64,000 nt of DNA, taken from the NCBI GenBank assembly GCA_965206315.1, contig OZ242210.1, positions 372,001 through 436,000 on the forward strand, in the 5' to 3' direction. How positions within the stretch are numbered: position 1 is the stretch's first letter; each line of letters opens with the position of its first letter. Under the pieces are notes generated by a model. It was given only the letters and a program-made list of their open reading frames with translations. It did not search any database and was not told the DNA's origin. This document shows, piece by piece, positions 25,633-34,337 of the stretch. The stretch comes from Bin16 sp965206315. Lineage in GTDB: Bacteria; Chloroflexota; Dehalococcoidia; Lucifugimonadales; Australimonadaceae. Both the position numbers and the translations under genes were made by a program.

Positions 25633-26418
25633 ATGTACCTGACCTACTTCGACGACACCGGCGGCACAGGACAGAACTATGCAGACCCGCAACAGCCAGT
25701 GCAGGGACTATTCTCGGTTTCAATAGACGAAACAAAGTGGCGGAAGGTGGAACATGATTGTCATAATGTAGTCGCTAAACACTTTCCTGAGCGAATCGAG
25801 GAATTTTTAAAGACGGACAAGTTTGAACTGCATGCCGCAGCAATCTATCAAGGTACAGGTGAATTTCGGAAGGTGCCGTTGGATAAGCGGCTAGCTATCC
25901 TGAATGATATAGTCAGCATCATTGTCAACCATGAACTCCCAATCCTAGGTGTCTACGCTGAGAAACGCAACGCATCAAGTATCATAGGGCACTACCATGG
26001 CTCTGGGCTTGATAACCTCGACGATATTCTGTTCACTGCACTCTACGCCGAACTAGATAGCGTCATAGAATTAGGTAGTAGGTCGCGTCACACAATGCTG
26101 ATAGGTGACTACGATTCTATGAAACCACACCGCGCCGATTACCTTCAATCCAGAGCTCTTCGTAACATGGCCGAGATGAATACCCCTAGCACCCCTGTGC
26201 TTGAGTCAGTGTACTTTGTAGAGTCGCATCGGTCGTTTGGGGTTCAGCTAGCCGACACTGTGGCTTACCTCTTGCGACGACATGTGACACACCCAGACAA
26301 ACCAGTCCCTGCGAGTAGCCATTTAATCGACGGGATGAACTTGCGATTCGAAGACTATACGGACGACTGGACAGTTGTTTCGGGAGGATGGGGTGGTTGG
26401 AATGATTGGGGAGAATAA
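25633..26418 (+). CDS. DUF3800 protein, AT-rich orphan
   Basis: The 261 residues fit DUF3800: an N-terminal YLTYFDDTGGTGQNY (the family's Asp-rich start), a middle HTMLIGDYDS and the C-terminal ESHRSFGVQLADTVAYLLRRH. The family has an RNase H-like fold and often travels in mobile or defence contexts; its biochemical role is unsettled. Codon use is clearly AT-richer than in both neighbours, as in the DUF262 gene at 12.2 kb. A TATACT hexamer at 25583-25588 could be its -10. No partner gene is adjacent. Confidence 0.85.
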   Translation: MYLTYFDDTGGTGQNYADPQQPVQGLFSVSIDETKWRKVEHDCHNVVAKHFPERIEEFLKTDKFELHAAAIYQGTGEFRKVPLDKRLAILNDIVSIIVNHELPILGVYAEKRNASSIIGHYHGSGLDNLDDILFTALYAELDSVIELGSRSRHTMLIGDYDSMKPHRADYLQSRALRNMAEMNTPSTPVLESVYFVESHRSFGVQLADTVAYLLRRHVTHPDKPVPASSHLIDGMNLRFEDYTDDWTVVSGGWGGWNDWGE

Positions 26419-26537
26419 GAGTGGCGGCCGAGCCACCCCGGAGGGTGAAGGGGTCGCTGATGGAGCGGCCCGCTCCCGGTCGCCAGTAGCATAGTAGGGT
26501 TCTGTATCCGGCATGTCAAGGGATTTGCAAATACGCC

Positions 26538-27638
26538 CTACACCGGGACCAGCATCCCCTCGCGCACCGACAGCCCCAGGCCCGGCGCATTGGCGTCCGG
26601 TATCGTCAGCACGCCGCCGTCGCCGAACATGAGGCTCTCCGCCGTCAGGTCCTCGCGCAGCAGGTGCGTCCCGAACGCGCCCTCCGACGCCGCCAGCACC
26701 GGGCGCGCCGCCTGCATCACCGTCAGCCCCGCCCGCGTGAGGATGCTCGTCTCGCCCACCTGCGCCCCGACGATGACGCCCATTCCCAGGTTCGCGGCGC
26801 GCTCGATCACCTCCAGCGACCTCCCGATGCCGCCCATCTTGGAGACGCGCACGTTCACGATCCACCGCTCCGGGCTGCCGAGGCCGTCCAGCTGCGAGGC
26901 GCGCAGCAGGCTCTCGTCCAGGATGATGCGGACGCCGCACGCCTCGCCCACCCGCTCGAAACCGGCGAGATCGCCCGCCGTGAGCGGTTCCTCGACCGCT
27001 GACACGCCTCCGCCCAGCGCATTGAGGTGCGCGATGCACGCGTCCGCGTCATCCCAGAGGTTGTTGGCGTCGAGCCGCACGCGGAATCGCCTGTTCCCGA
27101 ACACACGCAGCTTCCGCCGGTCGCGTCCGAGGTCGCCTGAGACCTTCACCTTGAAGTCGGTGAAGCCCTTCCTGCGGTAGCGGAAGTGCTGAAGGCGGTA
27201 GACGAGGTACGGCGAGTCGCCAAGCACGGCGGAGTACGTGAAGCCCTCATCGAGGCGCGGCACGCCGAGCAAGTCTTCGACCGGCGCGCCCTGCGCCTTG
27301 CCGAGCAGGTCCAGCACCGCCAGTTCGACGGCGCAGAACGCCGCAGGGTGCTCGTCGATCTCGCTCCGGTGTGCGTCGGCCCACGCCCGCAGGCTCACTG
27401 CGTCGGTCACCTCGTCCGCGATCGCCTGCGCATGACGGCGGATGAACGCGGCGCCGCCCTCGACAGTCTCGCCGGTCACGTAGTCGCGCGGACAGCCCTC
27501 GCCGTAGCCGGTGAGGCCGTCGCCCGAGCGAGCCGCGACGATGAGGTTCTCGGCGCGGGAGCGGCTTGCCGACGCGTGACGGAAGACGGCCTTGAACGGC
27601 ACCGGGAAGCTGTAAACGTCCGGACGCTCGATGAGCAA
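26538..27638 (-). CDS. Enolase-superfamily (mandelate racemase / muconate lactonizing group) enzyme
   Basis: The 366 residues contain the expected catalytic set: FKVKV (KxK), RLDANN, VEEP and LDES for the three metal ligands, and VSKMGG for the second Lys. The residue pattern is closest to the muconate-cycloisomerase / dipeptide-epimerase / o-succinylbenzoate-synthase subgroup. The TTG start at 27638 lies 4 nt after the GH3 stop and is preceded by GGAG inside the GH3 gene, so it is coupled to that gene. The substrate may be a product of the GH3 and hydroxylase enzymes, which is inference. Confidence 0.87.
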   Translation of the reverse strand: MLIERPDVYSFPVPFKAVFRHASASRSRAENLIVAARSGDGLTGYGEGCPRDYVTGETVEGGAAFIRRHAQAIADEVTDAVSLRAWADAHRSEIDEHPAAFCAVELAVLDLLGKAQGAPVEDLLGVPRLDEGFTYSAVLGDSPYLVYRLQHFRYRRKGFTDFKVKVSGDLGRDRRKLRVFGNRRFRVRLDANNLWDDADACIAHLNALGGGVSAVEEPLTAGDLAGFERVGEACGVRIILDESLLRASQLDGLGSPERWIVNVRVSKMGGIGRSLEVIERAANLGMGVIVGAQVGETSILTRAGLTVMQAARPVLAASEGAFGTHLLREDLTAESLMFGDGGVLTIPDANAPGLGLSVREGMLVPV

Positions 27639-27642
27639 CGGC

Positions 27643-29280
27643 TCACTCCGCCTGCGCGACGGCGTCGAAGTCGAACGCGCAGTCCCGCGCGTACTGCAGG
27701 TGCAGGTACTTGAATTGCGCGTCCCGCTGCCCCGATGCCACGCAGCTCTCGCGGTAGCGCCCGCCCGCGCCGTCCGGCAGCAGCCGCACCCGCAGCGGGG
27801 CGAGCCGTCCGCTCTTGCGTTTGGCCTCGTACTCGATGTTCGACGTGCTCAACAGGCCGTCTATCGTGCCCGCAGCCTCGCCTCCGGCGAACGCCGACGC
27901 GCCGGTCTCCACGTAGAGCGTGTATCCGGACGCCGCCTCGTCCGCCAGCATGATGAAGAACTCCGGCGGCGCGCCGGTGGGGGCGAACGCCGACGTCACC
28001 GCGTCCAGCACCTGCGCCTCCGTCACCTTCTCGCCGGTGATGTTCGTGACGCCCTTGCCTTTCTGCACGAAGCCCAGCGTGGGCGTGTTCCCCACCCGGC
28101 CGTTCACGCGCACGATGTCGTTGATGTCGTACCGGTAAAGGCCGTCGCCGGTCGTGACGAAGACGTAGTACTCGCGCCCGTCCTCCAGCTCGTCGAGGCA
28201 GAGGAACTCGCCCGTATCCGCCTCCCACGCGTCGCGCTCCGCGAATTCGAAGAACGTGTTGAGTAACGTCGGCAGGCACGCGTTCCGGCCCACGTCCACG
28301 TTCAGCGTCCCCCGGAACTCGCTCGACGAATAGCCCCACTCGATGATCCGCACGCCGTCCGGCAGCAGCGGCGACAGGTTCCCGAGCGCGATGCCGCAGC
28401 TGCCGCCCGTCCACGTCACGATGCCGCGCAGGCCCGGCCAGATGTCCGCATACGTCAGCCGTCCCGCCGCGCTCAACCTGTGTTCCAGCTCCCGCGCACG
28501 CTCCGGACGGGGCGTCAGCGGCAGGCCGGACGCCTCGCCCGGCAGCCGCCCTGACGCGATGGCGCCGAGCACGGCGTCGGCGTTGTCGTGCACCACCGAC
28601 AGCAGCCGGAGGAACGTGGACGGGTTCGCCGTCGCCGCGCCGGTCACGCCGGGTTCCGCGAGGCCGTAGACTGCCATCGCGAGGTAGCGGGCGTCGTAGT
28701 CCTCGATATCGGACACCTCGGCGGGCAGCACGTACCGCGACTGCACGAAGCGCGACTGGTGGCGGTACAGCAGCCCTGACGCGGAGCCGAACGGCGTGCC
28801 GCCGTCCATGTAGCCCTCCACCGCCGCGCCGCCGATGGCGAACACCTTGCCCTCCAGCACGCCGGAGTCCCGCGCCCAGACATAGGCGGAGAGCCGCTGG
28901 TCGCGCTTCATCTGCGCGAGGCCGGACGCCGTCACGGGGATGTTCTTCGGCGCGCCCACCGTCCCGCTCGTGCGGTGGTAGTAGACCGGCTGCTCCGGTG
29001 TCAGGCAGCGTTCGCCGGTCAGCTCCTGCCGCTCGATCGCCTCCCGCAGGTCCTCGTACGTCAGCACCGGCACCGCCTGCCGGTAGTCGTTCACGCTCGC
29101 GACGTTCGAGAGTCCGTGCTCTCTGCCGAACTCCGTCTCCGCGTTGGCAGACAGGATGCGGTGCAGCACCGCCTCCTGCGTTTCGCGCGGCGACTCCGCG
29201 GCGCGCATCATCCGCTTGTAGCGCCGCGCCTGTGTCGCGCTCAGCGCCGTCTTGAACAGCTTGTAGGTCAGCCTGCTCAT
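27643..29280 (-). CDS. GH3-family acyl-adenylating enzyme
   Basis: The 545 residues match the GH3 'auxin-responsive' family, which in plants adenylates a carboxylic acid and joins it to an amino acid. Visible landmarks are YYHRTSGTVGAPKNIPVT (ATP-binding), EFFIMLADEAASGYTLY and the C-terminal domain. The frame is open far upstream, but ATG 29280 gives the family N-terminus and overlaps the stop of the hydroxylase gene as ATGA. Bacterial GH3 proteins are little studied. Here it is the third gene of a four-gene coupled unit, which suggests it conjugates or activates a hydroxylated acid. Confidence 0.88.
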   Translation of the reverse strand: MSRLTYKLFKTALSATQARRYKRMMRAAESPRETQEAVLHRILSANAETEFGREHGLSNVASVNDYRQAVPVLTYEDLREAIERQELTGERCLTPEQPVYYHRTSGTVGAPKNIPVTASGLAQMKRDQRLSAYVWARDSGVLEGKVFAIGGAAVEGYMDGGTPFGSASGLLYRHQSRFVQSRYVLPAEVSDIEDYDARYLAMAVYGLAEPGVTGAATANPSTFLRLLSVVHDNADAVLGAIASGRLPGEASGLPLTPRPERARELEHRLSAAGRLTYADIWPGLRGIVTWTGGSCGIALGNLSPLLPDGVRIIEWGYSSSEFRGTLNVDVGRNACLPTLLNTFFEFAERDAWEADTGEFLCLDELEDGREYYVFVTTGDGLYRYDINDIVRVNGRVGNTPTLGFVQKGKGVTNITGEKVTEAQVLDAVTSAFAPTGAPPEFFIMLADEAASGYTLYVETGASAFAGGEAAGTIDGLLSTSNIEYEAKRKSGRLAPLRVRLLPDGAGGRYRESCVASGQRDAQFKYLHLQYARDCAFDFDAVAQAE

Positions 29281-30170
29281 CGCTCCAGCCCAGCAACGAA
29301 GGGTGTCCGCATCTGCGCCAGGAAGCCCAGCGGGTACTCGCGGTTGTGCAGCCCCAGGATGCCCACTTCGCGGTCCTCCGGGAGGAACCGCGTGCCGAAC
29401 AGCACGTCCCAGATGATGAGGTTGTTGCCGAAGTTGTTGTCTGATTCCACCGTCACCTCCGAGTGGTGCCACCGGTGCAGCTCCGGGCCGCTCACCAGGT
29501 AGTTGAGCAGCCCCAGGCGCACGCGGCAGTTGGAGTGCTGGAAGAAGCCGTTGAGCGCGTAGAAGACGAAGTACGCCGCGAGCACCTCCGGCGGCACACC
29601 AACCAGCGCGAACGGCAGCGTGTCGACCGTGTACTGGATCGCCTTCTCGATGGGGTGGAAGCGCCCCACGTTCAGCCAGTAGAGCCGGTGCGGCGAGTGG
29701 TGCACCGCGTGCAGCCGCCACATCGGGGTGAAGCGGTGGAACGCCCGGTGCAGCCAGTAGCGGGGGAAGTCCGCCGCCGCGATCATCAGGACGACCTGCG
29801 CCGCGATCGGGAAACCGTGCGGCCACAGGCCCTCGACGGCCAGACCGCCCGCGTCCAGCAGGTCCGCCAGCCCGACCACGACCGTCACTGCGAACAGCAG
29901 CGGCAGCACGGCCTGCACCGCGGCAAGGAACATCGCGTCCGCCCGGACGTCGCTCCCGGTCGGATGCCACTCCCGCCGGTACGGCAGCCGCGCCTCGTGC
30001 AACGTCACGAGCGCCGCGCCGGTGATGACTGCCACCCACGACGCAGCCGTCACCTGCCAGCCGGACCCCACGAGCGCCGCGTATACCACGAACCCGATCG
30101 CCAGCACGCCGGGGTACGACCCCACGACGACGAGGCGGGCTAACGGCGTGTCCGTGTTCGTGCTCGTCAC
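29277..30170 (-). CDS. Sterol desaturase / fatty acid hydroxylase family membrane di-iron enzyme
   Basis: The 297-residue membrane protein has the His-box pattern of the family: HRAFH (HxxxH), HAVHH (HxxHH) and HRWHH near the C-terminus, which together bind two irons. Four or so hydrophobic helices surround them. Typical reactions are O2-dependent hydroxylation or desaturation of lipids. GTG 30170 overlaps the stop of the upstream membrane-protein gene as GTGA, and its own stop overlaps the GH3 start, so all three are coupled. Confidence 0.9.
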   Translation of the reverse strand: MTSTNTDTPLARLVVVGSYPGVLAIGFVVYAALVGSGWQVTAASWVAVITGAALVTLHEARLPYRREWHPTGSDVRADAMFLAAVQAVLPLLFAVTVVVGLADLLDAGGLAVEGLWPHGFPIAAQVVLMIAAADFPRYWLHRAFHRFTPMWRLHAVHHSPHRLYWLNVGRFHPIEKAIQYTVDTLPFALVGVPPEVLAAYFVFYALNGFFQHSNCRVRLGLLNYLVSGPELHRWHHSEVTVESDNNFGNNLIIWDVLFGTRFLPEDREVGILGLHNREYPLGFLAQMRTPFVAGLER

Positions 30171-30637
30171 GCCGTGCCTCCGGCGTCCCTGCCCGCGCTG
30201 TAGACGTAGTGTCCGAAGAGCAGCACGAACGTCGCCAGCACGAGGTGGAAGAACGCCGGCAGGCTCTCTGCGAACCAGTCAACGTCCGAGAAGAACGTGA
30301 GCCCCGCCGCGAGCCGGAGCGCCATCGCCGTGAAGTACGCCCCGCCGAGAACGAAGCACGCGCGGTGCTTCCACGTCGCGGGCCGCACCGTGTTCCCCTG
30401 CACCAGCAGAAGCGCCCGCGCCAGCAGCGCGATGATGACCACCTGCGACGCCAGCAGCGCCGGGTACGGCAACCCCGACCCCTGCCAGGTGTCGAACGGT
30501 GGGAGGAACGGCACCGGGCCCGCCCACTGCACCGCCTGCGCCAGCACGCGCAGCACGAACAGCGCGGCGAGCGCGACCATCCACGGAAGATAGCGTTGGT
30601 GCACGGAAGCAGGGTCTCTCATCGTCCTGGGCAGCAC
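30167..30637 (-). CDS. Small four-helix membrane protein heading the GH3 operon
   Basis: The 156-residue protein has about four transmembrane helices (YLPWMVALAALFVLRVLAQA; LLASQVVIIALLARALLL; CFVLGGAYFTAMALRLAAGL; LPAFFHLVLATFVLLFGHYVY). I recognise no family. GTG 30637 is chosen because GGAG lies 6 nt upstream; ATG 30622 lacks a usable site. It is the first gene of the unit with the di-iron hydroxylase, GH3 and enolase-superfamily genes, so a role in electron supply or complex assembly is possible but unproven. Confidence 0.65.
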   Translation of the reverse strand: MLPRTMRDPASVHQRYLPWMVALAALFVLRVLAQAVQWAGPVPFLPPFDTWQGSGLPYPALLASQVVIIALLARALLLVQGNTVRPATWKHRACFVLGGAYFTAMALRLAAGLTFFSDVDWFAESLPAFFHLVLATFVLLFGHYVYSAGRDAGGTA

Positions 30638-30674
30638 GAAGGTCTCCGGCTGCCAGTCTACGGGGAGAGAAGAG

Positions 30675-30752
30675 TGGCGCGCTAGGCGGGACTCGAACCC
30701 ACGGCCTCATCCTCCGCAGGGATGCGCTCTATCCTGACTGAGCTACTAGCGC
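30675..30752 (-). tRNA. tRNA-Arg (anticodon GCG), CCA encoded
   Basis: A full cloverleaf can be drawn: acceptor GCGCTAG/CTAGCGC, D stem GCTC/GAGC, anticodon stem CATCC/GGATG with loop CTGCGGA, T stem GTGGG/CCCGC, discriminator G and encoded CCA. The anticodon is GCG. Most bacteria read CGC/CGU with tRNA-Arg(ACG) edited to inosine, so an unedited G34 is uncommon. Confidence 0.9.
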
Positions 30753-30799
30753 ACTCTCAAGGTGCCGCCGGTTGCGGGGGCCGGAGGCGTTATCTTCGT

Positions 30800-30885
30800 T
30801 GGTGCCGAGGGCGAGATTTGAACTCGCACGCCCGTAAGGACACTGCGCCCTGAACACAGCGCGTCTGCCGTTCCGCCACCTCGGC
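30800..30885 (-). tRNA. tRNA-Leu (anticodon CAG), CCA encoded
   Basis: This is a class II tRNA. Acceptor GCCGAGG pairs with CCTCGGC, discriminator A and CCA follow, anticodon stem CTGTG/CGCAG has loop TTCAGGG, and a long variable arm is present. Confidence 0.95.
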
Positions 30886-30900
30886 ACGCCCCTCACACAG

Positions 30901-30977
30901 TGGTGGGCGATACAGGACTTGAACCTGTGACCTCTTGCGTGTGAAGCAAGCGCTCTAACCAACTGAGCTAACCGCCC
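30901..30977 (-). tRNA. tRNA-Val (anticodon CAC), CCA encoded
   Basis: Acceptor GGGCGGT pairs with ATCGCCC, anticodon stem CTTGC/GCAAG has loop TTCACAC, and the T arm and CCA are complete. It is 77 nt long. Confidence 0.95.
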
Positions 30978-31071
30978 CACTGCGCGTCCCCTCATTGTCC
31001 GTCCGACGCGCCCTTCCTGTAAAGCCTCGGATGGCGCACAATGCAGCGCGCAACTCCCGCCGGAGGACCCC

Positions 31072-31938
31072 ATGCCGAACCCGAGAGCCGACTTCGTCCC
31101 CCTGCCCGACAGACCGACCCTGCACCTGCCGCGAGGCGCGCGCGTCGCCGTCATCCTCGTGATGAACGTCGAGCAGAACGAGTTCGACCAGCACGTCGGG
31201 CGCCCCCTCAGCCCGCAGCCACCGGGGCGCGAGCGCCTGCCGGACGTGCCCAACTTCTCCTGGTTCGAGTACGGCCTCCGCGCCGGTTTCTGGCGGGTGC
31301 TCGACGCCTGCCGCAGCCACCACGTGCCGATGACGATGGCGCTCAACGGCTCCGTCTGCGACGCCTACCCGCAGGTCGCCCGCGCCGCCTTCGACGCCGG
31401 ATGGGACGCCGTCGGCCACGGCTATCACCAGCGCCCGATGCCCGCCGTGGACGACGAGGCAGCCGAGATCAGTCGCGCGCTCGACACCATCGAGGCGTTC
31501 AGCGGCACGCGCCCACTCGGCTGGCTCGGCCCCGGCCTCGGCGAGACCGAGAACACGCCCGAGCTGCTCGTCGACGCGGGCGTCGAGTTCGTCCTCGACT
31601 GGGTCAACGACGACCAGCCCTACGAGTTGAAGGTCGCCAGCGGCAGGCTCTTCTCCGTCCCCTACTCGCTCGAACTGAACGACATCGGCGTCTACATCCG
31701 GCTCGGCCATCCGGGGCCGTCGATGCTGGAGCGCGTTCACGACCACCTGACGACGCTCCTGAACGACGAGCCGGAGACCGCACGCGTGATGTCCATCGGC
31801 CTGCATCCGTTCATCGTCGGCCAGCCCCACCGCTTCCCCTACTTCGTGAAGATGCTGGAACTCATCATGAACACCCCCGGCGCGATCCCCATGACGGCCA
31901 CCGAGGTCTACCGCTGGTACCGCGAACAGGTGGGCTGA
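31072..31938 (+). CDS. Polysaccharide deacetylase / PuuE-like carbohydrate esterase-4 family protein
   Basis: The 288 residues have the NodB-type barrel: VAVILVMNVEQNEF near the start, VPMTMALNGSVCDAYPQVARAAFDAGWDAVGHGYHQ (metal-binding His pair) and RPLGWLGPGLGETENTPELLVDAG. The overall look is that of the allantoinase PuuE / peptidoglycan-deacetylase-like subgroup acting on small C-N bonds rather than cell wall polymers. There is no signal peptide, so it is cytosolic. CCGGAGG precedes the ATG. It follows the tRNA cluster on the opposite strand. Confidence 0.85.
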   Translation: MPNPRADFVPLPDRPTLHLPRGARVAVILVMNVEQNEFDQHVGRPLSPQPPGRERLPDVPNFSWFEYGLRAGFWRVLDACRSHHVPMTMALNGSVCDAYPQVARAAFDAGWDAVGHGYHQRPMPAVDDEAAEISRALDTIEAFSGTRPLGWLGPGLGETENTPELLVDAGVEFVLDWVNDDQPYELKVASGRLFSVPYSLELNDIGVYIRLGHPGPSMLERVHDHLTTLLNDEPETARVMSIGLHPFIVGQPHRFPYFVKMLELIMNTPGAIPMTATEVYRWYREQVG

Positions 31939-31984
31939 GCCGTCAAGGGAAGGAGTTTCGCCGTTCACTCCTGACGAACGGCTC

Positions 31985-32080
31985 ATTTCGGCTCATTCAC
32001 TCCTGGCTGCGACCTCAGCGTACTGGTTATAGCCCAACCGCGAAGGGGCGGGTGTCACAGATCCCTCCGTACATTCTCGC
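31985..32080 (+). repeat. Partial copy of the dispersed intergenic repeat
   Basis: GCGTACTGGTT, then CCGCGAAGGGGCGGGTGTCACA followed by CCCTCC, matches the landmarks of the 9.9-kb and 47.0-kb copies in the same order. Only about 95 bp is present. A short direct repeat (ACTCCTGRC..CGGCTCATT) precedes it at 31966-32012. No gene lies between 31939 and 32092. Confidence 0.4.
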
Positions 32081-32092
32081 GCAGGCGCGTCC

Positions 32093-32887
32093 TCACAGCG
32101 CATCCAGCCTCGCGATCGGCCGCTCGTTCCTGCGGGCCACCATGCGGGTGAACCCCAGGGTCTGACCCTTGTCCAGGGCGAGCATGTCGGCCTCGTTCGG
32201 GGGTGTGCCCAGCCGTTCCGACCACAACCGGTCCGACTCCATCCAGAGCCTCCATCCGTCCGGGAGCAAGTCGGCAAGCTCGACGCTCACCAGCCCGCTC
32301 CGTTCCCAGTGACGCTTCCACCAGGCCGGGCTGTGAAGGCTGAAGAACTCCGGTTCCCAGTAGGGCCGGAGGTGCTCCGGCGCCTCGTCGGACGTCAGCT
32401 CTTCGACCAGCCCGGGCACAACGATTCCCATCTGCCCGCCGGGTTTGACCAGCCGCGCCATGTGGTCCTGCAGGTAGAGGTCGTTCGTCCCGAAGTAGTG
32501 GTAGGCGTCCACGCTCACCATGGCGTCGAAGAACCCGTCGGCGAACGGCAGGGCGTGTGCCTCCGCATGGATGGGAAAGACGCTATCGTCGACGCCGGCG
32601 TCACGGATGCGGTCGAGGTTGTCGCTGGCGCTGATCCACAGGTCGGTCGCCCACACCCCCAGCCCATACTCCTTCGCCAGGAATATGGAACTCAGTCCCT
32701 TGCCGCAGCCCATGTCGAGAACGCGCATGCCGGGACTGAGGTCCATCCGCTCCGCCAGGGACTCCGTCAGCCACAGGGCATTCGGCCCCATCATATTGTC
32801 GAGGACCCAGTCCGGGGCGTACTTCGCCGAGCGGGGAAACCCGGCCGGCTGGAACAGGTCCTCCCGCCCTTCATCGCTACCGCTCAA
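32093..32887 (-). CDS. Class I SAM-dependent methyltransferase
   Basis: The 264 residues contain motif I VLDMGCGKGLSS, the acidic end of strand 2 (VWATDLW), PIHAEAHALPFADGFFDAMVSVDAYHYF and GGQMGIVVPGL. This is a small-molecule methyltransferase of the UbiE/cyclopropane-type fold with an unknown acceptor. The start is a TTG at 32887 preceded by an AAGGAAG-type site; the next Met (residue 31) would remove conserved-looking sequence. It is divergent from the MFS gene. Confidence 0.88.
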   Translation of the reverse strand: MSGSDEGREDLFQPAGFPRSAKYAPDWVLDNMMGPNALWLTESLAERMDLSPGMRVLDMGCGKGLSSIFLAKEYGLGVWATDLWISASDNLDRIRDAGVDDSVFPIHAEAHALPFADGFFDAMVSVDAYHYFGTNDLYLQDHMARLVKPGGQMGIVVPGLVEELTSDEAPEHLRPYWEPEFFSLHSPAWWKRHWERSGLVSVELADLLPDGWRLWMESDRLWSERLGTPPNEADMLALDKGQTLGFTRMVARRNERPIARLDAL

Positions 32888-33007
32888 GACTTCTCTTCCT
32901 TCTCGCCGCCGTCTGACTCAAGCAGGCGCTCAATGGCTACACGCTAGCACAAGGGTGTTTCGTCCGGCGTGTGAACGAAAGTGCGGCAGTAGGTGTAACC
33001 TCACCAA

Positions 33008-34294
33008 GTGACGACGCAGCCGCCCTCCAGCCAGCCTTCGGCGCCCGCAACGGAAGCGGGCGTCTCGCGGCAGTCCCTTGCGCGGATACTCTTCCAACTC
33101 CACCTGCCGGCCATCGCCCTCGGGTTCGGCATGGGGGCGACCGTTCCCGTCCTGCCGGAGTTCGCCCTGTCGTTCGGCGTGGGGCCGGAGCAGGCGTCCC
33201 TCGTGTTCGCCTCCACGATGCTCGGCGGGCTCACCGCCAGCGTTCCCATCGGCTACCTGCTCGACAAGATCGGGCGGCGGCGCATCCTTATCCTGGGGCC
33301 GGTACTCACCGCCGTCTCAGCCTTCCTCACCGCCTCGGCCGGCTCCTTCGAACTCCTGCTCCTCTACCGGTTCATCGGCGGATGGGGCACGCAGATGTGG
33401 ACGCTCAGCCGGCTCACCATGATCGCCGACACCAGCGCCTCGGGCTCCCGCGGACGCATGATCACCAGCCTCCTCGGCATCCAGCACGTCGGCACGCTGG
33501 CCGGGCCGCTGGCAGGCGGGCTGCTCGCGGTGACGTACGGACTGGAGGTCGCGTTCGTCATCCAGGGCATCTTCGCGCTCGTAGCCATGACCCCCGGTTT
33601 CTTCGCCAAAGAGACGATGCCGCAGGGCGGCGGACGTCGCGGCGGGGGTGGCGGGACGTCTGCTCCTGCGGAGAGCTTCTCGTGGAAGGCGCTCCTCGCT
33701 CACCCGATACCGGTCATGTTCCTCGCCCAGTGGCTCGGCATGACGGCGCGCGGCGGCATCGTTGCGGGCAACACCGTGTTCCTCTACGCCGCCTACGCCT
33801 ACGAGGAGGCCGACCCCGCCACGCTCGGCGTCCTGAGCAGCCTGATGGCGGGGGCGGGGATACCGCTGACACTCGCCGCCGGGTACCTGATGGACCGCTT
33901 CGGCCGGAAGGTGACCATCGTGCCCGGCCTCTTCGTGCTGGGCGCAGCGATGGCCTTCCTGGGCGTAACGTCGTTCTTCGGGATGGGGTTCGCCTGGTTC
34001 GTCGTCGGGTTCGTCGTCATGCAGATCATGAACAGCCTGCTCACCGGCTCGTGGCAGGTCGTCGGCTCCGACCTCGCGCCTCCCGGCGGCAGGGGACGGT
34101 TCTTCGCGGTGGGGCGCACGGTCACGCAGGCAGGGTTCACGACCAATCCCGTGGTCGTCTCGGTCTGCACGGCGCTCTCCGGCTTCACCCTGGCGCTGGG
34201 CGTCGTCGGCGCCGCCGGGATGCTCTCCTCGGCTGTTCTCGCCTTCTTCGTGCCGGAGACCAACCGCAGATCATCTTCCAGCAAGAGCGAGTAG
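33008..34294 (+). CDS. MFS transporter
   Basis: The 428-residue protein has 12 predicted helices and the loop 2-3 motif GYLLDKIGRRRILI, with a related MDRFGRKVTIVPG in the second half, as in drug/metabolite exporters. A Gly-rich cytoplasmic loop lies in the middle (QGGGRRGGGGGTS). The GTG at 33008 has no Shine-Dalgarno sequence; TAACCT lies 6 nt upstream, so a leaderless start is possible. The substrate is unknown. Confidence 0.9.
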   Translation: MTTQPPSSQPSAPATEAGVSRQSLARILFQLHLPAIALGFGMGATVPVLPEFALSFGVGPEQASLVFASTMLGGLTASVPIGYLLDKIGRRRILILGPVLTAVSAFLTASAGSFELLLLYRFIGGWGTQMWTLSRLTMIADTSASGSRGRMITSLLGIQHVGTLAGPLAGGLLAVTYGLEVAFVIQGIFALVAMTPGFFAKETMPQGGGRRGGGGGTSAPAESFSWKALLAHPIPVMFLAQWLGMTARGGIVAGNTVFLYAAYAYEEADPATLGVLSSLMAGAGIPLTLAAGYLMDRFGRKVTIVPGLFVLGAAMAFLGVTSFFGMGFAWFVVGFVVMQIMNSLLTGSWQVVGSDLAPPGGRGRFFAVGRTVTQAGFTTNPVVVSVCTALSGFTLALGVVGAAGMLSSAVLAFFVPETNRRSSSSKSE

Positions 34295-34337
34295 AGGCCA
34301 TTGTCATCCTGTCCATCCTGTGCATCGATGTTCGATG

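Noticed and set aside
27643..30282. 879-codon version of the GH3 gene
   Set aside because: The first 334 codons are antisense-like, Arg-rich sequence lying over the hydroxylase and membrane-protein genes. The ATG at 29280 overlaps the previous stop and gives the family N-terminus.
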